Of a stretch of DNA of 64,000 nucleotides, positions 51,457 to 58,781 are shown one piece after another. Every line of letters begins with the position of its first letter. Positions within the stretch are counted from its first letter, which is position 1. The notes beneath the pieces were generated by a model. The model was not told the DNA's origin and did not search any database. It saw only the letters and a list, made by a program, of their open reading frames with translations. This DNA comes from Flavihumibacter soli. GTDB taxonomy: Bacteria > Bacteroidota > Bacteroidia > Sphingobacteriales > Sphingobacteriaceae. The translations under genes were made by a program, and so were the position numbers. The stretch covers positions 31,428 through 95,427 of the forward strand of contig NZ_JAAFZB010000086.1 in NCBI RefSeq assembly GCF_010692725.1. Direction: 5' to 3'.

Positions 51457-52168
51457 ATTTCGGCATACTCGGCCTTACTTCAATTTTACTGGGCAGAGTA
51501 CGCGGATGCATTCTTAGCAGACCGACAACAATTTCTCCTATGTCTTCCGGCTGTATCTTCCATGCATCGGCCTCCGAGGGAGTATTATCGTTGAAGTGGG
51601 TCGCTACTGAACCAGGCATTATCGTGGTCACTTTTACCCCATGTTTACGAAGATCAAGCATGATAGCCTGTGTGAAACCTACGAGCCCAAACTTGCTCGC
51701 ATTATAGGCAGCACCGTTCTCGAAGAAATTAGTTCCGGCCAGACTGGCCATTGTAATGATATATCCTCTGGATTGCCTTATAGCTTCAAGGCTTGACTTG
51801 ACAGTATTAAATACTCCGGTCAGGTTGGTGTCGATGGTCCGCCGCCACTCTTCTTCCGTAAGATCCTCAATGGAGTTAAAATAACCTACTCCTGCATTGG
51901 CGATCACCACATCCAACTGGCCAAAATGCGCAATCAGGGCTTTTACAGCTGCCTTCTCTGATGTCATGGAGCTCACATCGGATTGAAGCCCCAGTATCCT
52001 TGAAGTATCCGTGCTCAAAGATCTTGCAGCCTCTTCGGCCGCCCGCAAGCTACGGCTGCTGATCGCTACACGCATTCCGATATCCAGCAATGCTTTCGCG
52101 ATACCATATCCTATTCCTTTACTTCCGCCGGTGATATAGGCGACTTTATTATCAAGGTTATTTGTCAT
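51455..52168 (-). CDS. Short-chain dehydrogenase/reductase
   Basis: A 237-residue classical SDR: TGGSKGIGYGIA (about residues 13-24), NAGVGYFN, Ser of TMASLAGTNFF and YNASKFGLVGFTQ with Tyr and Lys in place. The VTTIMPGSVATHFND segment resembles 3-oxoacyl-ACP reductase/sepiapterin-type members. Substrate unknown. Monocistronic as far as can be seen; its stop codon lies in the tandem repeat. Confidence 0.85.
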   Translation of the reverse strand: MTNNLDNKVAYITGGSKGIGYGIAKALLDIGMRVAISSRSLRAAEEAARSLSTDTSRILGLQSDVSSMTSEKAAVKALIAHFGQLDVVIANAGVGYFNSIEDLTEEEWRRTIDTNLTGVFNTVKSSLEAIRQSRGYIITMASLAGTNFFENGAAYNASKFGLVGFTQAIMLDLRKHGVKVTTIMPGSVATHFNDNTPSEADAWKIQPEDIGEIVVGLLRMHPRTLPSKIEVRPSMPK

Positions 52169-52303
52169 ACAGGATTAACCGGCAATTAAAAAAAGTGTTT
52201 CAGATGCTAAATCAGGTCCGGAGCATTTGCAGTTAAAGTTCTGATATTACCGGCCGCGGGACTGCAAACAGGGAATTCAGCGCTCTCTTAGTTCCTGAGA
52301 TGC

Positions 52304-52495
52304 TTATTCCAGCTTCCAGTTATCGTCACCCTGTTTTCGGGTCGGATCTGCCGGTTTATCCCTATCTGTTTTACCGGAAAATGACGGATCGAAACCTTCA
52401 CTCTGCTTATGAAAAGGGACATCTAATGCTCTTAATATAGCTTCGACCGTAGCTAATTCTTTTGGAGTCCGGGGATGTACAATTAGTGTTTCCAT
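52304..52495 (-). CDS. Small DUF2683-like protein
   Basis: A 63-residue protein starting METLIVHPRTPKELATVEAILRALDVPFHKQ. The opening is typical of a small Bacteroidota family (MDTxxVxPKxKEQLxxxKAFxKAL) often annotated DUF2683 and suspected to be antitoxin-like. The C-terminal half is polar and probably disordered. No toxin gene is adjacent on either side, so an antitoxin role is unsupported here. Confidence 0.6.
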   Translation of the reverse strand: METLIVHPRTPKELATVEAILRALDVPFHKQSEGFDPSFSGKTDRDKPADPTRKQGDDNWKLE

Positions 52496-52640
52496 ATCAC
52501 TAATTTAAATAAAAATTGGATAGCTGATACCGCTAAAACAGGTCAGGTAAGGAAGCCCCAAAGATGTTCCTGCCTGGAGTATTTGCATCTGAATGAATAA
52601 TAAATCGATATTGCAGAAAAAATTACATGAGCTTATCTCA

Positions 52641-52961
52641 ATGCAGCAGATAATTCACTACTTCCTGCACTTTGTGTTCCCGGTAATTGTTGCCTTCGTA
52701 TTTTTCGGGCCAAAAGCGCTGAGGGTGGCCGGAATATTTTTAGCGACCATGCTGGTGGATGCCGACCATCTGCTGGCAACACCCATCTTTGAAGCCTGTC
52801 GCTGCAGTATCGGATTCCATCCGCTGCACAGTTATCCTGCTATTATCATTTATTTCCTCTGTTTGTTTCACCCAAAGACCAGGCTGATTGCCCTGGGATT
52901 GCTGATGCATATGGCTACGGATCAGATTGATTGTATCTGGAATAGCACCAACTGTTTATAG
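52641..52961 (+). CDS. Small membrane protein, DUF6122-like
   Basis: About 106 residues from the ATG at 52641; an ATG at 52593 adds 16 polar residues. It has two to three membrane segments (HYFLHFVFPVIVAFVFFG, AIIIYFLCLFH, LIALGLLMHMATD) and conserved polar signatures MLVDADHLLATPIF, CRCSIGFHPLHSY and HMATDQIDC. The His/Asp pattern recalls membrane metal-dependent hydrolases (YdjM-like), but activity is unproven. Family name is from memory. Confidence 0.65.
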   Translation: MQQIIHYFLHFVFPVIVAFVFFGPKALRVAGIFLATMLVDADHLLATPIFEACRCSIGFHPLHSYPAIIIYFLCLFHPKTRLIALGLLMHMATDQIDCIWNSTNCL

Positions 52962-53182
52962 GAAAATTTATACCACATCAGAAGAGTTCAAACCTGGTTA
53001 ACCGCTATGCCCCTCCGCTATGTAAGGTAGTGGTCATCTTAAGGTTATGTCCATGAATTAATGGACTTGACCCTAACATGACCCGACGTGGTTCCCTCTA
53101 TGGTGACAAGTTTTGCGAACAAATTCCAACAGCGAAGACAGGTCACCGTTAATTGCTCACTCAATGTTAAAGGAAATCAACA

Positions 53183-53860
53183 TTAATTCATTTTATACTT
53201 TTCCTGGCTAATCATAACCTGTTTACCCGTAACTATCAATATCATGATAACCAGTCCTAATATGACCGTCACGGCAAGCTGAAGCTGGGTAATAAAGTTG
53301 GAACTGGCCTGGCTCTTTAAGGATTCTGTGAGCAACTCCTTTCCTACCTGGCTCTGTACATGGGTTAGTTGTAACAGATCTGTATTCAACTTCTCGTAGA
53401 GCGGAAGCGTGTTGGTTAAATAAAGCTTCTGAGCGACATCCTTATTCAATAAAGCGGTGTTAATAATCATCAGCTCATCCCGCTGATAATCCTTAAGATT
53501 TTTTTTCAGGCTTTGCAGATGACTCGTTTCCGCGGCCACCAGATGAGTCTTTCCATATTTATTAAGAAGCGAGTCAAGGCTGCTGTTTGATTTGCCTGTT
53601 GAAACCTTTATCTGTTCAGCACCAGGCGTTCCAGCAAACAGGAAGGTAACCAGGTCACTCTGTTTTTTATGAATAAGATCAGCCGTTAGATGGAGATCTA
53701 CAGCCGGGATAAGCCGGTCTTCGTAGATCGAATTAAACGACTTTGAGATCCGGTTGATATTGTAAGATTCAATTAAACTGAAAATGATGATGAATAGCAT
53801 CAGCACCGCTAAAACGATAGCGAGGCGGAGTTTCCGTTGTATTGCAAAAGCCCACTTCAT
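53183..53860 (-). CDS. Membrane protein with MCP-type four-helix-bundle sensor and no output domain
   Basis: A 225-residue protein from the ATG at 53860 (MKWAFAIQRKLRLAIVL); a frame from a TTG at 53884 was rejected. Two membrane helices (LAIVLAVLMLFIIIFSLI and LQLAVTVILGLVIMILIVTG) flank about 150 residues of helices typical of the 4HB_MCP ligand-binding domain. It ends 12 residues after the second helix, so there is no methyl-accepting, kinase or cyclase part. It may signal by partner contacts or be a truncated receptor. Confidence 0.75.
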   Translation of the reverse strand: MKWAFAIQRKLRLAIVLAVLMLFIIIFSLIESYNINRISKSFNSIYEDRLIPAVDLHLTADLIHKKQSDLVTFLFAGTPGAEQIKVSTGKSNSSLDSLLNKYGKTHLVAAETSHLQSLKKNLKDYQRDELMIINTALLNKDVAQKLYLTNTLPLYEKLNTDLLQLTHVQSQVGKELLTESLKSQASSNFITQLQLAVTVILGLVIMILIVTGKQVMISQEKYKMN

Positions 53861-54040
53861 AAAGACAGAAATAAATTCGGTCAAGATACAAATTGTTTAA
53901 CTGGCTGTCCCGCCACCTTAACACCAATCGAGGGTAACAACACACCGCAGACAATATCGCCTTCTAACGCTTTCAAGTTCCTCAATAAGCCGGTTTCGCT
54001 ATTCGAAATTTTTAAATAGCTTAGTTTCAAAAAATAAACC

Positions 54041-55336
54041 ATGAAGATATTCGCTTTAGCTGCCTGCCTCATTCTCCCGCTTTCTGTTTTGGCTCAGAAA
54101 ACTTATGTACAGTGCGGCCGCCTGATTAACGGAGTGTCTAAAAACGCACAGACCGAAATGACCATTGTGGTAGAAGGAAATAAGATCCTGGAGATAAACA
54201 AAGGATATCAATCGGGCTCGGCTAATGACAAGGTGATCGATATGAAGAATATGACGGTTATGCCCGGTTTCATTGATTCGCATGTGCATCTATCAGGAGA
54301 AACCAGCAAGAACCGTTATACCGAGCATTTTACCCTGAACGAGGAGGACTTCGCATTCCGGTCGGTGAATTATGCAGAGCGGACACTGATGGCGGGATTC
54401 ACCACAGTTCGCGATCTGGGTGGTGAAACTGCGCTTGCTTTGCGGAATGCAATTAACCAGGGCTATCTTCGCGGCCCGCGAATCCTGGCAGCAGGAAAAA
54501 GTATCGCAACCACCGGGGGGCATGCAGATCCTTCCAACGGTGTGAACCGTGAGCTGATGGGTGACCCTGGTGCCCGGGAAGGTGTGGTCAACAGTCCGGA
54601 GGAAGCCCGCAAAGCGGTGAGACAGCGTTACAAGGAAGGTTCTGACGTCATCAAGATCACAGCTACCGGTGGAGTACTCAGCAATGCTAAAGATGGCGCA
54701 GGTGCTCATTTTACCGAAGATGAAATCAGGGCTGTAATCACTACGGCTAAAGACTACGGATTTAAGGTCGCAGCGCACGCACATGGTGCAGAGGGGATGA
54801 AACGGGCTATCCGTGCGGGCATCACTTCCATCGAGCATGGAACATTTATGGACGACGAAGCTATCCGCCTGATGAAGGAGAATGGAACTTACTATGTCCC
54901 AACGATTACGGCAGGCAAGTCTACTGCTGATTCGGCACTTATCCCGGGATACTACCCGCCCTTCGTGAAGGCCAAGGCATTAGAGACCGGACCGAAGATC
55001 CAGGGCGCCTTTGCCAAAGCATATAAAGCGGGTGTAAAGATCGCTTTTGGCACCGATGCGGGAGTGTTTGCCCATGGCAAGAACTATAAAGAATTCGAAT
55101 ATATGGTTGAGGCTGGAATGCCGGCCATGGAAGCCATACAATCGGCTACCGTGAGCGCAGCCGACCTTCTTGGCCTGTCTGACCAGGTGGGATCAATAGA
55201 GAAAGGTAAACTTGCGGACATCATTGCCGTAGCGGGTAATCCGCTTCAGGATATTAAGGTCCTGGCGAAGATTGCATTCGTAATGAAAGAGGGAAAGATC
55301 TATAAGAGCAATAGCCCGGGTAATAACCCGCTTTAA
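54041..55336 (+). CDS. Secreted metal-dependent amidohydrolase (Xaa-Pro dipeptidase/imidazolonepropionase-like)
   Basis: A 431-residue exported enzyme (signal peptide ends VLAQ). Amidohydrolase signatures: VMPGFIDSHVHLSG (HxH near residues 80-82), FTTVRDLGG, VIKITATGGVLS with the bridging Lys, VAAHAHG, SIEHGTFMD and FGTDAGVFAHG. The N- and C-terminal beta-sandwich parts are present (MTIVVEGNKILEINKG; GSIEKGKLADIIAVAGNPL). Relatives hydrolyse dipeptides containing Pro or cyclic amides. Length is full. It is alone and ends with a hairpin shared with the convergent ATPase operon. Confidence 0.88.
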   Translation: MKIFALAACLILPLSVLAQKTYVQCGRLINGVSKNAQTEMTIVVEGNKILEINKGYQSGSANDKVIDMKNMTVMPGFIDSHVHLSGETSKNRYTEHFTLNEEDFAFRSVNYAERTLMAGFTTVRDLGGETALALRNAINQGYLRGPRILAAGKSIATTGGHADPSNGVNRELMGDPGAREGVVNSPEEARKAVRQRYKEGSDVIKITATGGVLSNAKDGAGAHFTEDEIRAVITTAKDYGFKVAAHAHGAEGMKRAIRAGITSIEHGTFMDDEAIRLMKENGTYYVPTITAGKSTADSALIPGYYPPFVKAKALETGPKIQGAFAKAYKAGVKIAFGTDAGVFAHGKNYKEFEYMVEAGMPAMEAIQSATVSAADLLGLSDQVGSIEKGKLADIIAVAGNPLQDIKVLAKIAFVMKEGKIYKSNSPGNNPL

Positions 55337-55345
55337 TCAAATAGC

Positions 55346-55382
55346 CGGAAAAGACCTTACGGGGTCGGACAGGTCTTTTCCG
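55346..55382. terminator. Hairpin between convergent amidohydrolase and P1B-ATPase genes
   Basis: Perfect 12-bp stem CGGAAAAGACCT / AGGTCTTTTCCG with a 13-base loop. It lies between the ends of genes at 55336 (+) and 55392 (-). A T-run after the stem is weak, so efficiency is unsure. Confidence 0.6.
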
Positions 55383-55391
55383 TACATTCTA

Positions 55392-57398
55392 TCAAAGGTT
55401 CAGACGTTGGATCCTTACCGCGTTTAAAATAGCCAGTAATGCAACGCCAACATCTGCTATTACAGCCTCCCAGAGGGACGCTACTCCCCCCGCGCCTAAA
55501 GCTAATACGAGCACTTTAACCGCAAGCGCCAGGGTGATGTTCTGCCAGACGATATTCCGGGTGATCCTCCCGGCCCTGATCGCCATAACGAGTTTAGAAG
55601 GCTGGTCGTTCTGAATAATGATATCGGCTGTTTCTATAGCCGCATCACTGCCAAGCCCACCCATTGCGATTCCGGCGTCTGCCATGGCGAGAACAGGCGC
55701 GTCATTCACACCATCTCCAACAAAAGCAATTTTGCGACCCTGATCCTTTAGTTCCTGTACCTTGTTAACCTTGTCTTCAGGTAATAATTCGCCGAAGGCC
55801 TTGTCGATATTAAGAACGCCGGCGACCTGATCGACCACCGTTTGCTTGTCGCCGCTGAGCATTACCGTTTTAATGTTCATCCGGTGAAGTGCATGGATGG
55901 TCTGGAGAGCATCTTCCTTGATCTCATCGGCTATCGTGACGTAGCCTGCACATTGTTTGTCAATCGCAATCAGGACAATCGTTTCCGTGATACTATGAAA
56001 CTCCTTGTTGTAAAAAATTCCAAACATGTCCATCAGCCTGGCATTCCCGGCTAAGATTTCCACGCCATCCGCATAGCCTTTTAATCCATGACCAGAGATC
56101 TCTTCTACCTTCGTCACTTCCACAGATCTGTAATCCTCACCCGCGTATTCAACGATCGCCAGCGCTACGGGGTGAGTGGAATGACTTTCGAGAGCGGCCG
56201 CAAGGCGCATGAGCTCCTGCTCACTTCTATCACCTTCTGCAAAAACCTGCTGTACTTTAAAAACTCCCTTCGTCAGGGTTCCAGTCTTGTCCATCACAAC
56301 CGTATCCACTTTGGCCATCACATCCAGGAAATTTCCGCCTTTGAAAAGAATCCCATTCCTGGAAGCCAGGCCAATCCCCCCAAAATAACCGAGCGGAATA
56401 GATACCACCAATGCGCAGGGACAACTGATCACCAGGAATACAAGTCCCCGGTATAGCCATTCACTAAATTCATAGGAGGGAGCGATGAAGAATGGTATAG
56501 TAACCAGCGATACTGCGAGGGCAAATACAATCGGTGTATAAACTTTAGCAAAGCGTGATATGAACATTTGGGTTCGGGACTTACGGGCACTCGCCTCCTG
56601 GACCAGACTGAGGATCCGGCTAAGCTTACTATCCCTGAAAAGAGCAGTTACTCTGATCTCGGCAACGGAATTCTGATTGATCATTCCCGCAAGCACCTGA
56701 TCGCCGGCGTGCTTTGTATCCGGTTTGCTTTCACCCGTGAGCGCGGCTGTATTAAAGGATGCACTGGCGCTAATGAGCTCACCATCCAGGCCTACATTCT
56801 CTCCCGCTCTCACACGAATGACCTCACCAGGCTCCACACTGCCTGGTTTCACAGTAAACGCCTGCATATCCCGAATGACCACCACAGTTTCGGGCCTGAT
56901 ATCGAGCAGGGCCTTGATACTGGTTTTAGCACGGCTGACCGCCGAATCCTGGAACCACTCGCCAATGGAATAAAATACCATAACAGCTACCCCTTCGCTG
57001 TATGAACCGATCGCAAACGCTCCCAGCGTGGCAACGCTCATCAGGACAAACTCATTAAAGAAGTCAAGGTGCTTTATTTTACGCAGGGCAAGAGCCAGCA
57101 CTTTATAGCCTGCCAGCAAATATGCGGGCATGTAAATAAGAAACTCTGTGAGAAGACTAAATTTTAACCGGAACCCATATTCAAGAACCTGCATGACCAA
57201 TAAGATGGCTAAAGCAGTTAAAAGATCCCAGTGATCCCGCCAGCTTTCAGATCCTGATCCGTGACTGTGATCATCATGGTTATGTACTGAGGCATCTGTT
57301 GATTTTTCAACATGGTCATGATCACAACAGCCGTTTGACGAATGTCCTGGCTTGATAACGGGAGTAATTGTTTCTTCCCCTGTAATATTTCTTTGCAT
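55392..57398 (-). CDS. P1B-type metal-exporting ATPase, Zn/Cd-like
   Basis: A 668-residue inner-membrane pump. There is no N-terminal HMA domain; instead the first 50 residues are His/Cys-rich (CCDHDHVEKS, HNHDDHSHGSG). Core motifs: LTGESKPD, the membrane CPC in VISCPCALVVSIPLGYFGG, DKTGTLTKG with the phospho-Asp, the HP dipeptide in STHPVALA, and GDGVNDAPVLA. The last helices (KVLVLALGA, ADVGVALLAILNA) fit the P1B-2 Zn/Cd/Pb group. It starts 79 bp after the Fur-family gene, which may regulate it. Confidence 0.9.
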   Translation of the reverse strand: MQRNITGEETITPVIKPGHSSNGCCDHDHVEKSTDASVHNHDDHSHGSGSESWRDHWDLLTALAILLVMQVLEYGFRLKFSLLTEFLIYMPAYLLAGYKVLALALRKIKHLDFFNEFVLMSVATLGAFAIGSYSEGVAVMVFYSIGEWFQDSAVSRAKTSIKALLDIRPETVVVIRDMQAFTVKPGSVEPGEVIRVRAGENVGLDGELISASASFNTAALTGESKPDTKHAGDQVLAGMINQNSVAEIRVTALFRDSKLSRILSLVQEASARKSRTQMFISRFAKVYTPIVFALAVSLVTIPFFIAPSYEFSEWLYRGLVFLVISCPCALVVSIPLGYFGGIGLASRNGILFKGGNFLDVMAKVDTVVMDKTGTLTKGVFKVQQVFAEGDRSEQELMRLAAALESHSTHPVALAIVEYAGEDYRSVEVTKVEEISGHGLKGYADGVEILAGNARLMDMFGIFYNKEFHSITETIVLIAIDKQCAGYVTIADEIKEDALQTIHALHRMNIKTVMLSGDKQTVVDQVAGVLNIDKAFGELLPEDKVNKVQELKDQGRKIAFVGDGVNDAPVLAMADAGIAMGGLGSDAAIETADIIIQNDQPSKLVMAIRAGRITRNIVWQNITLALAVKVLVLALGAGGVASLWEAVIADVGVALLAILNAVRIQRLNL

Positions 57399-57477
57399 AC
57401 CTGATTTAATGTCTCTCCTCTGATTGATTCAGGAGTGATACAAAGGTATTACGGGAAGTATTGCAATGAAATTGCAT

Positions 57478-57897
57478 TTATCGGGCTGAACAGGTATCGC
57501 ATACACCTTTAACCAGGAAGCTCATTTCCTCCGCAAGGAATTGGGCCGGGAGATTAACCACAGGTATAACAGATTTTTCAAGACAGAAGGTTTCTTTACA
57601 GTTGTGGCAATAGAAATGTACATGCAGGTCATGGTGGTGATGATCGTCGCACTCACTCTGACACAGCGCATACTTTACAGATCCGCTGCCATCATCGATA
57701 CTGTGAACAAGTCCTTTTTCCTGGAATGTTTTCAGGGTACGGTAGAGGGTAATTCGATCGGCGGGATGCATTCCCTTTTCCAGGTCGGTCAGGCTGATGG
57801 TGGCAGATTGCTGTAAAAGAAAGTCCAGCACCAGCAGCCGCATGGCTGTGGGGTTAATATTTTTCGCTTCCAGTAATTGCTCAAGATCTTTACCCAT
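57478..57897 (-). CDS. Fur-family metalloregulator
   Basis: A 139-residue regulator from the ATG at 57897; the frame extends to a TTG at 57930 but the ATG start fits the family. Winged helix: NPTAMRLLVLDFLLQQ, ISLTDLEKGM, ADRITLYRTLKTFQEKGLVHSI. Metal region: CDDHHHHDLHVHFYCHNCKETFCLE and the second zinc pair CDTC. His-rich segment and place upstream of the Zn/Cd pump suggest zinc sensing (Zur-like), but Fur, Zur and PerR types cannot be told apart by eye. Confidence 0.85.
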   Translation of the reverse strand: MGKDLEQLLEAKNINPTAMRLLVLDFLLQQSATISLTDLEKGMHPADRITLYRTLKTFQEKGLVHSIDDGSGSVKYALCQSECDDHHHHDLHVHFYCHNCKETFCLEKSVIPVVNLPAQFLAEEMSFLVKGVCDTCSAR

Positions 57898-57933
57898 CCG
57901 GTTTAAATTTGCATGTTCAACGAAAAGCAAATG

Positions 57934-58497
57934 TCAGACCATATCCAGCGGCTTGCGCTTCCTGGATTCCATTGCCTTAAATTTGCTTGGCGTGAGGCCC
58001 GTTACGTTCTTAAACTGAGTAGATAAATGGGCCGCGCTGCTATAGCCCATTTGCAGGGCTATCTGGTTAAGATTTAATTCGTCGTATTCCAGTAACTCCT
58101 TGACCTTCTCAATTTTCTGATTAATGATGTACTTCTCGATAGTTATGTCTTCAGATTCAGAAAAAAGGCTACTCAGGTACGGATAGTCGCGTTCCAGCCG
58201 TGAAGAAATATAATCTGAATAATTCACCCGGATATCCTGCGGATCAGTATGGTGGACCAGTTCCACAATGACATTTTTAATTCGCTCAACCAGCTGCTTG
58301 CGCTTTTCATCAATTAGTTCAAAACCCAGAAGTTTCAATGCCGCACGGATCCTGGAAACATCATTCTCGTCAGCCTCTTCGGCAATGCCGACCTTCCCTA
58401 AGGCAATGTTCGCGACTGTGAAGCCCAGAGCAGCAAGCTGTTGTTCCACCACCATGATGCAGCGGTCGCATACCATATTCTTTATATGAAGAACCAT
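57934..58497 (-). CDS. AraC-type regulator fused to an HMA-like metal-binding domain
   Basis: A 187-residue protein from the ATG at 58497. Residues 1-65 have the HMA layout (VLHIKNMVCDRCIMVVEQQLAALGF, then a beta strand and a GFELID end), with a CxxC pair in CDRC. The C-terminal half is an AraC double helix-turn-helix: EKVKELLEYDELNLNQIALQMGYSSAAHLSTQFKNVTGLTPSKFK. It lies 8 bp after the CopZ-like gene and within the ATPase block, so it is a probable one-component metal sensor, with copper the best guess from the CopA/CopZ neighbours. Confidence 0.82.
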   Translation of the reverse strand: MVLHIKNMVCDRCIMVVEQQLAALGFTVANIALGKVGIAEEADENDVSRIRAALKLLGFELIDEKRKQLVERIKNVIVELVHHTDPQDIRVNYSDYISSRLERDYPYLSSLFSESEDITIEKYIINQKIEKVKELLEYDELNLNQIALQMGYSSAAHLSTQFKNVTGLTPSKFKAMESRKRKPLDMV

Positions 58498-58505
58498 ATG
58501 CAAAT

Positions 58506-58727
58506 TTACAACTCTGGGGCAATAGTTTGGGCAGTATAACCCGCCTCCTTAATCCTGAAAAGGATTTCTTCGGCCGACACACCCTCAGCCCTGACCGTTA
58601 AGATCTTATCCGGGTTGACCGTGTCAACTTCCCACTCGATGGTCTTGCTTAAGTTATTAAGATAAGGAGTTACCGCGGCGATACATCCGGCGCATTTGAT
58701 ATTTGTCTTGAATTTTTTAGTTAGCAT
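58506..58727 (-). CDS. CopZ-like copper chaperone (HMA domain)
   Basis: A 73-residue single-domain protein: KFKTNIKCAGCIAAVTPYLNNL with the metal-binding CxxC, WEVDTVNPDKILTVRAEGV, and ILFRIKEAGYTAQTI form the beta-alpha-beta-beta-alpha-beta HMA fold. It would deliver Cu(I) to the CopA-type ATPase 54 bp upstream. It is followed by the HMA-AraC regulator in the same direction. Confidence 0.87.
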   Translation of the reverse strand: MLTKKFKTNIKCAGCIAAVTPYLNNLSKTIEWEVDTVNPDKILTVRAEGVSAEEILFRIKEAGYTAQTIAPEL

Positions 58728-58781
58728 TTCTGTATTTTCTGTTCTAATATTCGATTAAATAATTTGAAATTCTTGCCTGAA

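Noticed and set aside
52304..52495. Antitoxin of a toxin-antitoxin pair
   Set aside because: The N-terminus resembles suspected antitoxins, but no partner toxin gene lies on either side.
53040..53090. Hairpin GTCCAT/ATGGAC in the gap after the DUF6122-like gene
   Set aside because: The stem is only 6 bp and lacks a T-run; too weak to call a terminator.
54293..54838. Open frame antisense to the amidohydrolase gene
   Set aside because: The plus-strand gene has complete catalytic motifs; the antisense frame has none.
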